From Hankyongella sp964404985 (GTDB lineage: Bacteria > Pseudomonadota > Alphaproteobacteria > Sphingomonadales > Sphingomonadaceae): 64,000 bases of DNA. The stretch spans positions 7,623 through 71,622 of the forward strand of contig CAYOMD010000011.1 in the NCBI GenBank assembly GCA_964404985.1, in the 5' to 3' direction. The notes beneath the pieces were generated by a model that worked only from the letters and a program-made list of their open reading frames with translations, did no database searches and was not told where the DNA came from. Shown here one piece after another: positions 1 to 8,620 of the stretch. Position 1 is the stretch's first letter. Every line of letters starts with the position of its first letter. The translations under genes were made by a program, and so were the position numbers.

Positions 1-360
1 AACATCACCCGCGATGTCGGGGAGGATGCCGCAGAAGGGCGCGTTTACTTGCCGGACGATCTGCTCGCGCGCTTCGGGCTGCCCGACGATCCGGCGGCGC
101 TGGTGCGTCATCCGGCGCTGCCGCAGGCGCGCGCAACCCTCGCGGCTGAAGCGCAGGCCGCCTTCGCCCGCACCAGGGCGGAGCTGGCCACGCTCGACTG
201 GCGGGTCCTGCGCCCGGCGCTGGTGATGCATGCGGTCTACGACCAGATGCTGCAGGCGCTGGCGCGGGATAATTTCCGTTCGCTGGAACGCCCAAAGGTC
301 GGCAAGGTAGCCAAGATTGGCGCCGTGCTGCGCGCCCTGCTCTGGCCGCCGCGCGCATGA
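1..360 (+). CDS. hpnD: Presqualene diphosphate synthase HpnD (3' part)
   Basis: The frame is open from the first base, so the gene starts outside the window and only the last 119 codons are seen. The stretch NITRDVGEDAAEGRVYLP is the second aspartate-rich motif (DxxxD, Mg-diphosphate binding) of squalene/phytoene synthases. HpnD-type enzymes join two farnesyl diphosphates into presqualene diphosphate, the first hopanoid step. The stop codon overlaps the ATG of hpnE (ATGA), which makes HpnD more likely than HpnC or a carotenoid phytoene synthase. The family is firm; the D versus C assignment rests mainly on context. Confidence 0.85.
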   Translation, partial: NITRDVGEDAAEGRVYLPDDLLARFGLPDDPAALVRHPALPQARATLAAEAQAAFARTRAELATLDWRVLRPALVMHAVYDQMLQALARDNFRSLERPKVGKVAKIGAVLRALLWPPRA

Positions 361-1628
361 CTGCGCCGACTGTGCATATTGTCGGGGCCGGGCTTGCGGG
401 GCTGGCTGCCGGCCTCACCGCTGCCGAGGCTGGCCTGAAGGTCGCCCTGTACGAGGCCGCACCGCGCGCCGGCGGGCGTTGCCGCACCTATTGGGATGCG
501 CACCTCGGTGCCCGTGTCGATAACGGCAATCACCTGATGATGAGCGGCAATACTGCGGTGCTGGATCTGGTGGCGCGCACCGGCGCGCAGGATCAGCTCA
601 TCGGGCCGGATGTCGCCGTCTACCCGTTTGTCGATCTGGAAACCGGGAGGCGCTGGACGGTCAAGCCTGGCCTCGACAGCTTGCCGCTCTGGGCGCTTGA
701 TCCGGCGCGCTCAGTCCCCGGCGCAACGCTTGCGGATTATCTCGAAGGCGTGCGGCTACCATTCGCGTCCTCGAGTGCGACGGTCGCAGATGTCATCCGC
801 CGGCGCGGTGCGCTCTGGCGTGGCTTCTGGGAGCCGCTGACGGTCGCCGCACTCAACACCACACCCGAGGTCGGGCAGGCGCGCCTGCTCTGGCGCGTGC
901 TGGCCGAGACTTTTCTGAAAGGCGGGGCATATTGCAGGCCGCTGATGGCGCGCTATGGCCTGGCCGATGCCTTGGTCGACCCGGTTGTTGCAAAAATCAA
1001 GGCGCTCGGCGGCACAGTCGAGACTGGGGCGCGGGTGCGGGCGCTGGAGATCGCCGATGGTCAGGTGGAGGCCTTCCAGCGCGGCGATGCCCGCATTGCG
1101 CTAGGGCCACGCGACCGGATCATCGTCGCCCTGCCGCCGACCCGCGCGCGCGACCTGGTGCCGGGGCTGACCACGCCTGAGGATGGCGAGGCGATTGTCA
1201 ACGCGCACTTCCGGCTGGCCGCACCGCCGCCGCCCTTGCCGCAGGATGCCGTGGCGCTCGGCGTGCTGGGGGGGGCTGCCCAGTGGATTTTCGTGCGTGG
1301 CGATATCGCCTCCATCACCATTTCGGCGCCTGGCGCGCTCGCACAGGCGGACGAGGACGACCTGCTGGCGCGCCTGTGGGACGAGACGCGCCGGGCGCTC
1401 GGTCTGCCAGATGGAACGGGCTATGAGGCTGGCCGCATCATCAAGGAACGGCGTGCCGTGTTTGACCAATCCCCCGCCGGTGTCGCGCGCCGTCCGCAGA
1501 CGGACACAGTATTCCGCAACCTGCTGCTGGCCGGCGACTGGGTCGATACCGGCCTGCCGGCAACCATCGAGAGCGCATTACGCTCCGGCAACCGCGCTGG
1601 CGCACACGCAAGCAGGCCACACCTTTAG
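357..1628 (+). CDS. hpnE: Hydroxysqualene dehydroxylase HpnE
   Basis: This is a 423-aa FAD-dependent amine-oxidase-type protein. The N-terminus has the dinucleotide-binding motif VGAGLAGLAAGLTAAEAG (residues 9-26), followed by an acidic residue and the RAGGRC segment typical of phytoene-desaturase-like flavoproteins. The C-terminus (LLAGDWVDTGLPATIESA) is the second FAD contact of the family. In hopanoid producers HpnE reduces hydroxysqualene to squalene, the substrate of squalene-hopene cyclase. It is translationally coupled to hpnD by a 4-base overlap. Length and motifs are normal and the gene appears intact. Confidence 0.9.
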   Translation: MTAPTVHIVGAGLAGLAAGLTAAEAGLKVALYEAAPRAGGRCRTYWDAHLGARVDNGNHLMMSGNTAVLDLVARTGAQDQLIGPDVAVYPFVDLETGRRWTVKPGLDSLPLWALDPARSVPGATLADYLEGVRLPFASSSATVADVIRRRGALWRGFWEPLTVAALNTTPEVGQARLLWRVLAETFLKGGAYCRPLMARYGLADALVDPVVAKIKALGGTVETGARVRALEIADGQVEAFQRGDARIALGPRDRIIVALPPTRARDLVPGLTTPEDGEAIVNAHFRLAAPPPPLPQDAVALGVLGGAAQWIFVRGDIASITISAPGALAQADEDDLLARLWDETRRALGLPDGTGYEAGRIIKERRAVFDQSPAGVARRPQTDTVFRNLLLAGDWVDTGLPATIESALRSGNRAGAHASRPHL

Positions 1629-1732
1629 CACCTGTGGCATGAACACTGCGTTCCGTCGTGGAATCGTCGTAAATGCGCCCACAAACCTTGCAAGGATCGG
1701 AATGAGAGATTAACCCGGCAGGATAACGTATC

Positions 1733-1752
1733 GCATGTGCGAAAACACATGC
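1733..1752. promoter_or_regulatory. Perfect 7-bp hairpin upstream of ispH
   Basis: GCATGTG and CACATGC flank a 6-base loop, about 65 bases before the ispH start. There is no T-run after it on the plus strand, so it does not look like an intrinsic terminator for hpnE. It may be a 5'-leader structure or a protein-binding palindrome; the sequence alone cannot decide. Confidence 0.35.
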
Positions 1753-1817
1753 TAAAGCGACAAATGGTAGCTGACGATTGAACCGCTGCTTGTCTTTGCC
1801 GAAAGAGACCTCCACGC

Positions 1818-2792
1818 ATGACGGATATGAACGCTGAAAATACCCCGTTGCGCATCGTGCTGGCCAAGCCGCGCGGCTTCTGCGCCGGGGTTGAGCGGGC
1901 GATCGAGATCGTTGAGCGCGCCCTCGAGAAATATGGCGCGCCGGTCTACGTCCGCCATGAGATCGTGCACAACAAGCATGTGGTGGAAAGCCTTCGCCAG
2001 CGCGGCGCGGTATTCGTTGAGGAAGTGGACGAGATTCCGGTCGGCGCGATTGCCATTTTCTCGGCCCACGGGGTCGCGCGCCGAGTGGAAATGCATGCGT
2101 CCGAGCGCGGTCTTGAAGTGATCGACGCGACCTGCCCGCTGGTCACCAAAGTGCACAAAGAGGGCCAGCGTTACGCAGCCTCCGGGTACGACATCGTGCT
2201 GATCGGCCATGTCGGTCACCCGGAAGTCGAAGGCACCGTCGGGCAGATCCCGGGCCGCGTCCACGTGATTGGCGAGGAGCATGAGGTCGATACGCTGGAG
2301 ATCACCGACCCCCAGCGGGTGGCCTTCGTCACCCAGACCACCTTGTCGGTCAACGATACCCGGACCGTGATCGAGGCGCTGAAAAAGCGCTTCCCCGCGA
2401 TCAAGGGCCCGGACACCCGCGATATCTGCTACGCGACCCAGAACCGCCAGGCGGCTGTGTTGCAGATGGCGGACGATGTGGACCTGCTCCTTGTGGTTGG
2501 TGCGCGCAACAGCTCGAACTCCAACCGGCTGCGCGAAATCGGCGAGCAGCAGGGTATCCGCAGCTTTCTGATCGAAGATGCGACACACCTGGACCCGTCC
2601 TGGCTTGACGGCGTGAAGACGGTCGGCCTGACGGCGGGTGCCTCGGCACCGGAGGCGCTGGTGCAGGGCGTCATCGAGGCGCTTGGCAAACTGCGCGCCG
2701 TCGGCGTCGAGACCCTTGCCGGGGTTGAAGAGAATGTCCATTTCAAGCTGCCGCCGGAGCTTGATACTGCCCGCGTTGCCGCTGTCGGCTGA
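1818..2792 (+). CDS. ispH: 4-hydroxy-3-methylbut-2-enyl diphosphate reductase IspH
   Basis: This 324-aa protein is the last enzyme of the MEP isoprenoid pathway, reducing HMBPP to IPP and DMAPP with a 4Fe-4S cluster. The three cluster cysteines are present: Cys22 in KPRGFCAGVERAI, Cys106 in DATCPLVTKVH and Cys204 in ICYATQNRQ, spaced as in the family. It lies between hpnE and hpnH on the same strand, so isoprenoid precursor supply sits inside the hopanoid cluster. About 190 bases separate it from hpnE, enough for its own promoter. The gene is intact. Confidence 0.97.
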   Translation: MTDMNAENTPLRIVLAKPRGFCAGVERAIEIVERALEKYGAPVYVRHEIVHNKHVVESLRQRGAVFVEEVDEIPVGAIAIFSAHGVARRVEMHASERGLEVIDATCPLVTKVHKEGQRYAASGYDIVLIGHVGHPEVEGTVGQIPGRVHVIGEEHEVDTLEITDPQRVAFVTQTTLSVNDTRTVIEALKKRFPAIKGPDTRDICYATQNRQAAVLQMADDVDLLLVVGARNSSNSNRLREIGEQQGIRSFLIEDATHLDPSWLDGVKTVGLTAGASAPEALVQGVIEALGKLRAVGVETLAGVEENVHFKLPPELDTARVAAVG

Positions 2793-2809
2793 TCAGAGAA
2801 AGGCCTCCC

Positions 2810-3967
2810 ATGACCGTCCCGTTCCGCCAGCAGTTCGATATCGGACTTTATATCATCAAGCAGAAGCTCAAGGGCAACAAGCATTACCCGCTGGTGCTCA
2901 TGCTGGAGCCGCTGTTCCGTTGCAACCTTGCCTGCGTCGGCTGCGGCAAGATCGACTATCCGGACCCGATCCTGAACAAGCGCCTGTCGGTCAAGGAATG
3001 TCTGGACGCGGTCGACGAAAGCGGCGTGCCGATGGTGGCGATCCCTGGCGGAGAGCCGCTGCTTCACAAGGAAATCGGCGAGATCGTCGAGGGTATCGTC
3101 GCCCGCAAGGTTTACGTCTCGCTGTGCACCAACGCGCTGCTGCTCGAGAAGAAGCTGCACCTGTTCACACCGTCGCCATACCTCCAGTTCTCGGTACACC
3201 TCGACGGGCTGGAAGATCACCACGACCATGCGGTCAATCAGGAGGGCGTGTTCAAGCGCGCCGTCCAGGCGATCAAGGCCGCCAAGGACAAGGGCTTCCG
3301 TGTCACCGCAAACGCCACCATCTTCGACGGACACCCGGCCGAGGAAATCGCCAAGTTCCTCGATTACTGCCATGAGCTGGGCGTGGACGGTGTGTCGATC
3401 GCGCCGGGCTACGCCTATGAGCGCGCCGCCGACCAGCAGCACTTCCTCAACCGCCGCAAGACCAAGGAACTGTTCCGCCGCGTGTTCGCCATCGGCAAGC
3501 AGAGCGGCATGCTGAAGAAGTGGAGCCTGACCCACTCGCCGCTGTACCTCGACTTCCTGGCCGGCAACCAGACCTATACCTGCACGCCGTGGGGCATGCC
3601 GACCCGCAGCGTGTTCGGCTGGCAGAAGCCGTGCTACCTGCTGGGGGAAGGTCATGTCGACAGCTACAAGACGCTGATGGAGACGACCGACTGGGACACC
3701 TACGGGACCGGCAAATACGAGAAGTGCGCGAACTGCATGGCGCACTGCGGCTATGAGCCGACCGCGGCCAACCTGGCGGTTGCGAACCCGTTCTCGATGC
3801 TGAAACTGGCGATCACCGGCATCAGGACCGAGGGCGAGATGGCTCAGGAGATTGACCTGACCAACTCCCGCCCGGCGATCGACGTGCACGCGCAGATCGT
3901 CGCCGAGCAGATGGCCAAAATCCATGATCCCAAGCTCGACCGCGTGAAGTCCGAACCGGCTGAGTAA
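2810..3967 (+). CDS. hpnH: Adenosyl-hopane transferase HpnH (radical SAM)
   Basis: This 385-aa radical SAM enzyme has the cluster motif CNLACVGC (Cys38, Cys42, Cys45). A C-terminal cysteine-rich segment (CANCMAHCGYEP) probably binds an auxiliary cluster. HpnH adds the 5'-deoxyadenosyl group to diploptene, giving adenosylhopane, the first step to C35 hopanoids. It starts 17 bases after ispH with a good ribosome site (AGAAAGG), so the two are likely co-transcribed. The next enzyme, HpnG, is encoded about 1.4 kb downstream on the opposite strand. Confidence 0.95.
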   Translation: MTVPFRQQFDIGLYIIKQKLKGNKHYPLVLMLEPLFRCNLACVGCGKIDYPDPILNKRLSVKECLDAVDESGVPMVAIPGGEPLLHKEIGEIVEGIVARKVYVSLCTNALLLEKKLHLFTPSPYLQFSVHLDGLEDHHDHAVNQEGVFKRAVQAIKAAKDKGFRVTANATIFDGHPAEEIAKFLDYCHELGVDGVSIAPGYAYERAADQQHFLNRRKTKELFRRVFAIGKQSGMLKKWSLTHSPLYLDFLAGNQTYTCTPWGMPTRSVFGWQKPCYLLGEGHVDSYKTLMETTDWDTYGTGKYEKCANCMAHCGYEPTAANLAVANPFSMLKLAITGIRTEGEMAQEIDLTNSRPAIDVHAQIVAEQMAKIHDPKLDRVKSEPAE

Positions 3968-3973
3968 CGACGC

Positions 3974-4459
3974 GTGGCGTCCCTCTACGACCTAACGGCG
4001 CCGCGTCTGGACGGGACACCACAAACCTTGGCCGACTATCGCGGCAAGGTCCTGCTCATCGTCAATGTCGCCAGCAAGTGCGGTTTCACGCCGCAATACA
4101 CGGGGCTGGAGGTGCTTTACACACGCCACCAGGCGCGCGGCTTCGAGATTCTCGGCTTTCCCTGCAACCAGTTCGGCGCGCAGGAACCGGGGGACAGTGC
4201 GGAGATCGCCCAGTTCTGTTCCCTGACCTACGGCGTCAGTTTTCCGATGTTCGCCAAGGTCGCGGTGAACGGGGATGACACGGCACCGCTCTACAAGCAC
4301 CTGAAGAAGGCAGCCCCCGGCCTGCTCGGTACGCAGGCGATCAAGTGGAACTTCACCAAGTTCCTGGTGAACCGGCAAGGTGCGGTCGTCGCCCGCTTCG
4401 GCCCGCAGACAAAGCCAGAGGATATCGAGGCCGAGATCGTGCGTTTGCTGGATGCTTAA
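3974..4459 (+). CDS. Glutathione peroxidase-type thiol peroxidase
   Basis: The 161-aa protein matches the glutathione peroxidase (BtuE-like) family in length and motifs: NVASKCGFT with the peroxidatic Cys36, FPCNQFGAQEPG, and KWNFTKFLV near the C-terminus. The active residue is cysteine, not selenocysteine. It begins with GTG six bases after hpnH and is probably read from the same transcript, although no functional link with hopanoids is established. It reduces peroxides using thiols; the true reductant (glutathione or thioredoxin) cannot be told from sequence. Confidence 0.92.
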   Translation: MASLYDLTAPRLDGTPQTLADYRGKVLLIVNVASKCGFTPQYTGLEVLYTRHQARGFEILGFPCNQFGAQEPGDSAEIAQFCSLTYGVSFPMFAKVAVNGDDTAPLYKHLKKAAPGLLGTQAIKWNFTKFLVNRQGAVVARFGPQTKPEDIEAEIVRLLDA

Positions 4460-4471
4460 CGCGCCGCTAAC
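4456..4471 (+). promoter_or_regulatory. CtrA-like binding motif before the RTX gene
   Basis: The sequence reads TTAA, seven bases, then CTAAC, one mismatch from the alphaproteobacterial CtrA consensus TTAA-N7-TTAAC. A further half-site TTAACC follows at about 4479. It overlaps the gpx stop codon and lies about 65 bases before the RTX gene. Short degenerate sites like this occur by chance, so this is only a candidate. Confidence 0.25.
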
Positions 4472-4532
4472 CGCTGCTTAACCAAACGCCATTATAGACT
4501 GTTCGTTGCATTAACGATCAGGAAATCAACTT

Positions 4533-5306
4533 ATGACTCAATTTTCAGTTTGGACGCGCCGTACGCTTCAGGATGATCTTTTCAGGGGGACAGGCGGTAA
4601 TGATCTGTTTCGCGGCGGGCGCGGTGATGATTTCATTTCCGGTTTAGGCGGCAATGACGCCCTGTTTGGTGGCGGTGGCAACGACACCGTGAGTGGCGAC
4701 GATGGCATCGACCGTCTCTATGGCGGTGAGGGCAACGACACCGTGAGTGGTGACAGTGCCGACCAGATTATCGATGCCGGTGCCGGTGACGATGCCGTTT
4801 CCATCGCACTGCTCGACTATAGTGAGGAAGCGGACTCCGTTACGAACGTGTTTGGCGGCGCAGGACTGGACAGCTTCGATCTGTTTTTCTGGCATGATGT
4901 GCTCGGCACTGGCGATGCAGGTTCGGATCTTATTGTGCTGCGCGACTATGAATTGGGCGAGACGCTGGATTTGCGTATCCGCTCGAACGCGCTGGAATAT
5001 GATCTGGCTGCGGCGCGCTTCTTCGAAGTCCGTCAGGTCGCCAACCCTGACGGCAGCGAGTCATTCGAGACGGTTTTTGTCGACGGTCCGGACGTTCAGA
5101 TCGTGGAGAGCAACGGCAGCTTCCGTGGCGCGGCTGCGGCCAAAATTGACGTGCTCTTCGATGGCGTTCGCGAATTCCGTGTGACCCTGGCAGGCTGGAC
5201 AGTGGTCGACGGCGCGTTGACGCCGGCGCACAGCGCAGCGGAGACGGGCGCGCTGCAGTTCGTCGAGCACCTTCCGCTAGACGCTTCTCTGCATCAGATC
5301 GCCTAG
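4533..5306 (+). CDS. RTX-type calcium-binding repeat protein
   Basis: This is a 257-aa acidic protein. Residues about 14-90 are a run of GGxGxDxhx nonapeptides (for example RGGRGDDFISG, FGGGGNDTVSG, YGGEGNDTVSG), the haemolysin-type calcium-binding repeat that folds as a parallel beta roll. There is no N-terminal signal peptide, as expected for type I secreted RTX proteins, which carry an uncleaved C-terminal signal. Residues 90-257 show no catalytic domain that I recognise. No type I transporter genes are nearby. Function is unknown; a surface or secreted structural role is possible. Confidence 0.8.
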   Translation: MTQFSVWTRRTLQDDLFRGTGGNDLFRGGRGDDFISGLGGNDALFGGGGNDTVSGDDGIDRLYGGEGNDTVSGDSADQIIDAGAGDDAVSIALLDYSEEADSVTNVFGGAGLDSFDLFFWHDVLGTGDAGSDLIVLRDYELGETLDLRIRSNALEYDLAAARFFEVRQVANPDGSESFETVFVDGPDVQIVESNGSFRGAAAAKIDVLFDGVREFRVTLAGWTVVDGALTPAHSAAETGALQFVEHLPLDASLHQIA

Positions 5307-5377
5307 CGGCGAGGCGACTGCGGCAGGGACGCGCATGGGTATGGCCTCTCACGGTATTGGCGCGGGAGGTGGAAATG

Positions 5378-6031
5378 CTACGCCATCGCCCGCTTGAGCA
5401 ATACCGGCGCAATACGGTGACGCAGCGTTTTCAGGGCAGCGCTGTTTGCCCGCGCCAGCCGTAACGCGGCCGGCAGCGCGCGCGGGTTGCGCAGGATAGC
5501 GCGGGCGGCGACGCCGGTGTCGACCCCGCCGTCGGGGGTCAGGCTGGCGAGCGCCCAGGCGGGCAGTGCGGTCGCGGCATCATCGGCCACGGCACGCAGC
5601 ACCATCCACGGCACACCCAGTTGGGCGGCAGCGTGCGCGACGCCGTGGCTTTCCATGTCAACAAAGGCGCAGAACTGCTCGGCCAGCGTGCGCTTGGCGG
5701 CCACGCTGCTGATCGCGACATCCGAGCCATAGCTGCGGGGGAACAGCCGCAGCCCCGGCACCTCTTCCAGACCTGTCGTCTCCGCCGTGAAGGATGCGCC
5801 ATCGGCGGTCACCAGCAGCTTGGCGGTCACCAGATCACCGGGCTTGAGGTCCGGGTCGAGCGCACCGGCTAGCCCGCAGCTCACCAGCAATTTGGCCCCA
5901 AGTCCCACCAGATCGCGCGCCAGTGCCTCGGCTCTGGCGGGGGATGCCGCCGCCACGCGCACGGCAATGCGGTTGCCGAGGTCGTCAAGGGCTGCAGCCT
6001 CCGACTTCAGCCCGACGATGACCCCGATCAT
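5378..6031 (-). CDS. hpnG: Adenosylhopane nucleosidase/phosphorylase HpnG
   Basis: This 217-aa protein is of the purine nucleoside phosphorylase/MTA-SAH nucleosidase fold: an N-terminal IVGLKSEAAAL segment, SCGLAGALDPDLKPGDLV, and the late FVDMESHGVAHAAAQLGVP segment that contacts the ribose. In hopanoid clusters this family (HpnG) removes adenine from adenosylhopane to give ribosylhopane. It begins 6 bases after shc ends, so the two form one minus-strand operon. It could be misread as a generic nucleosidase, but the context with shc and hpnH makes HpnG likely. Confidence 0.9.
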   Translation of the reverse strand: MIGVIVGLKSEAAALDDLGNRIAVRVAAASPARAEALARDLVGLGAKLLVSCGLAGALDPDLKPGDLVTAKLLVTADGASFTAETTGLEEVPGLRLFPRSYGSDVAISSVAAKRTLAEQFCAFVDMESHGVAHAAAQLGVPWMVLRAVADDAATALPAWALASLTPDGGVDTGVAARAILRNPRALPAALRLARANSAALKTLRHRIAPVLLKRAMA

Positions 6032-6037
6032 GCGCGG

Positions 6038-7993
6038 TTACATCCCATGCGGAACGCGCCGGGTATTGCCTTTGGTCAGGTTCTCGTAACGCGCGACCGC
6101 CCATAGCGGGAAGTAGGCCGCATAGCCGTGATATTTCAGATAGAACACGCGCGGGAACCCGGTGCCGGTATAGAGGTCCTCCTGCCAGCGCGCGCCATCC
6201 CGCGGGGCCTGCTCCAGCCACTGGACACCGCGTGCGGTGGCCGGGCTGTCGACCTGGCCTGCCGCCATCAGGCCCATCACGGCCCAGGCGGTCTGAGATG
6301 CGGTGGAGGCTTTGGCCTCCCCCTTGCGCGCCGGGTCATAGGTTGCCAGGTCCTCGCCCCAGCCGCCGTCTGGACGCTGCTGGCTGGTGAGCCAGGCGGC
6401 GGCCCGGGCGACCGCGCCATCCTCCGGCCCCAGCCCGGCGGCGTTGAGCGCGCACAGGACCGACCAGGTGCCATAGATATAGTTGGCCCCCCAGCGGCCG
6501 AACCAGCTGCCGTCCGGCTCCTGGTCGCGCTTCAGATACTCGACGGCAATGCGGATCGAATGCTGGACAGCGGGGTCCTGCTTGTCCGGATCGAACGCCG
6601 CGAGGAAGGAAATGCAGCGCGCCGTCACGTCTGCCGTCGGCGGGTCGAGCAGGGCACCATGGTCCGCAAACGGAATGGCGTTCAGGTAAGTGTGCTCGTT
6701 TTCCGGGTCGAAGGCGCCCCAGCCGCCGTTCGAGGACTGCATGCCGATGACCCACTCGGCGGCGCGGGCGACCGCCATGTCGTAGGCGGGGGCTTTGGCG
6801 CGGATCATGGCGATGGCAACGACGGCGGTATCGTCGACGTCCGGGTAATGGTTGTTCCAGTACTGGAAGGCCCAGCCGCCCGGTCGCAGGTTCGGCCGCC
6901 GCACCGCCCAGTCACCCCTGACGTCGAGGATCTGCCGGTCCTTCAGCCAGTCGAGTGCGTGCTTGACCGACGGGTCCACCACGTCGTTGCTGGCCTCCAG
7001 CAGCGCGTGAGCGGCAAGCCCGGTGTCCCAGATCGGCGAGACGCAGGGCTGGACATAGGTTTCCGGGCCATGCGCCTCGACCCGCTCGATCACCAGCAGT
7101 TCGATCGCCTGCTTGGCGGTCACCAGCCGCGGGTCGTCCTTGGCGAAGCCGAGCACCTCCATCGCCATCACCGCATTGGCCATGGCCGGGTAAATCGCGC
7201 CCAGACCGTCTTCGCCGTTCAGCCGCTCGGTGAAGAAGGCGACCGCGGCGTCGATGCCCTTGCGCCGCAGCCCCTTGGGGAACAACGGCTCGACAAAGCG
7301 CAGCGCCTTGTCGAGCAGCAGGAAGGCATCCCCAACCAGAGACCCGGTCGGGTTGACGTTATAGACCCGCTGGCGCTCCGGCGGGGTGATGAACAGCTCG
7401 CGGATATGCTGGCCGGTCGGGTTCTTCGCGCGGGCTTTCAGCGCGTAGAGCACCAGCAGCGGCGCGATGACGGTGCGCGACCAGTAGGCGACCTTCGACA
7501 TGTGGAAGAAGAACCACTCGGGCAGCAGCATGATCTCGATGGGCATGACCGGCACGGCGCGCCAGGGCACCTCCCCGAACAGGGCGAGCGCGAACCGGGT
7601 GAACACATTGGCCTTGGCCGCTCCGCCGCGTGCCAGAACCCAGGCGCGCGCCGCCACCATGTGCGGCGCATCGATCGGCTCACCCGTCAGCTTCAAGGCC
7701 CAGTAGGCCTTGATGGTCGCGGAGATGTCCCCCTCGCCGAGGTGGAAGAGCGGCCATGAGCCGTCCGGATTCTGGATGCGCCGCAGATACACGGCAATGC
7801 TCTGCTCACGCGCGAGGCCCGCCTCGCCGCCGCGCTCATCAAGGAAGTGCTTGAGCAGAATATATTCTGCCGGAATCGTCGCGTCCGCTTCCAGCTCGAA
7901 CACGAAGTGGCCGTCCGGTTTCTGCAGGGCGGTCAGGCGGTCGCGTTGTTCGGCTATGAAATGTTCACGCAGCAGGGGGGATGCAGTCGCCAT
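6038..7993 (-). CDS. shc: Squalene-hopene cyclase
   Basis: This is a 651-aa cyclase that turns squalene into hopene and hopanol at the membrane. The catalytic acid motif DVDDTA is at residues 385-390, matching the DxDD of the family. Several QW repeats are visible, for example QSSNGGWGAF, QEPDGSWFGRWG and QQRPDGGWGEDL. I chose the ATG at 7993 because GGACGAGAG lies just upstream and the protein then starts MATASPLLREHF; an in-frame ATG at 8050 would add 19 residues without family character. It is followed at once by hpnG. HpnE, on the other strand, supplies its substrate. Confidence 0.97.
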   Translation of the reverse strand: MATASPLLREHFIAEQRDRLTALQKPDGHFVFELEADATIPAEYILLKHFLDERGGEAGLAREQSIAVYLRRIQNPDGSWPLFHLGEGDISATIKAYWALKLTGEPIDAPHMVAARAWVLARGGAAKANVFTRFALALFGEVPWRAVPVMPIEIMLLPEWFFFHMSKVAYWSRTVIAPLLVLYALKARAKNPTGQHIRELFITPPERQRVYNVNPTGSLVGDAFLLLDKALRFVEPLFPKGLRRKGIDAAVAFFTERLNGEDGLGAIYPAMANAVMAMEVLGFAKDDPRLVTAKQAIELLVIERVEAHGPETYVQPCVSPIWDTGLAAHALLEASNDVVDPSVKHALDWLKDRQILDVRGDWAVRRPNLRPGGWAFQYWNNHYPDVDDTAVVAIAMIRAKAPAYDMAVARAAEWVIGMQSSNGGWGAFDPENEHTYLNAIPFADHGALLDPPTADVTARCISFLAAFDPDKQDPAVQHSIRIAVEYLKRDQEPDGSWFGRWGANYIYGTWSVLCALNAAGLGPEDGAVARAAAWLTSQQRPDGGWGEDLATYDPARKGEAKASTASQTAWAVMGLMAAGQVDSPATARGVQWLEQAPRDGARWQEDLYTGTGFPRVFYLKYHGYAAYFPLWAVARYENLTKGNTRRVPHGM

Positions 7994-8101
7994 CTCTCGT
8001 CCGTTGCTTGACAAACCGCGACCCTTAGCCGCGCCGAACGCCGATGGCAACCCGAAGGTATGATTTGGCGGCGGGACGCCTCACCAGCGCGGTATGTCCT
8101 G

Positions 8102-8620
8102 CTAGGCCCGCACCCGGCGCAGGATGACATACCAGGCCCCGGCACCACCGTGGCGGGGGTGCGCCTGGCGCAACGCCGCGATGAACGGGCGCAGCGCCGG
8201 AGTCTCCAGCCATTGCGGCAGCGCGGCGCGCAGGATGCCCTCCTGCCTGGGCCAGGGCGCGCCGGTCTTGCCCTTGCCGGTGATGACCAGCATGACCCGC
8301 ACCCGGTCGCGCGCGGCACGCAGCAGCGCACTGCTCAGCAGGTCGTACGCCCGCTCCTGGCTGTAACCATGAAGATCGACCACCCGGTCCACCTGCACGT
8401 CGCCGGTGCGGATCTTGCGATCCCACAGGCCATCGAGTGTTGCCGCCGCTGGTGCCATGCCGGTGCCGCCGGTCGGTTGCGGCAGTGAGGGGCCGGGGTC
8501 GCGCACATCGGGGCGGATGCGCGGCAGATGTGGTGCCACACGCGGTCGGTGCAATGGCTGGGTCAGTTCTGCCACGCGCGCCCACAACGACTCCTCGTCT
8601 GGGCGCAGGCGGCGGGTCAT
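8102..8620 (-). CDS. Smr-domain protein
   Basis: This 172-aa protein has a C-terminal Smr (MutS2-related) domain: VDLHGYSQERAYDLL followed by VMLVITGKGKTG and GILRAALPQW. Smr domains nick or cleave nucleic acids. The first 80 residues are basic, proline-rich and probably disordered. Its start overlaps the mltA stop by 4 bases, so the two are co-translated. The gene set timA-mltA-smr is a recurrent alphaproteobacterial block. The substrate is unknown. Confidence 0.88.
   Translation of the reverse strand: MTRRLRPDEESLWARVAELTQPLHRPRVAPHLPRIRPDVRDPGPSLPQPTGGTGMAPAAATLDGLWDRKIRTGDVQVDRVVDLHGYSQERAYDLLSSALLRAARDRVRVMLVITGKGKTGAPWPRQEGILRAALPQWLETPALRPFIAALRQAHPRHGGAGAWYVILRRVRA

Noticed and set aside
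6128..7759. 543-codon open frame on the strand opposite to shc
   Set aside because: It is an antisense shadow of the squalene-hopene cyclase gene, common in GC-rich DNA, with Arg/Gly/His-rich composition and no family motif.
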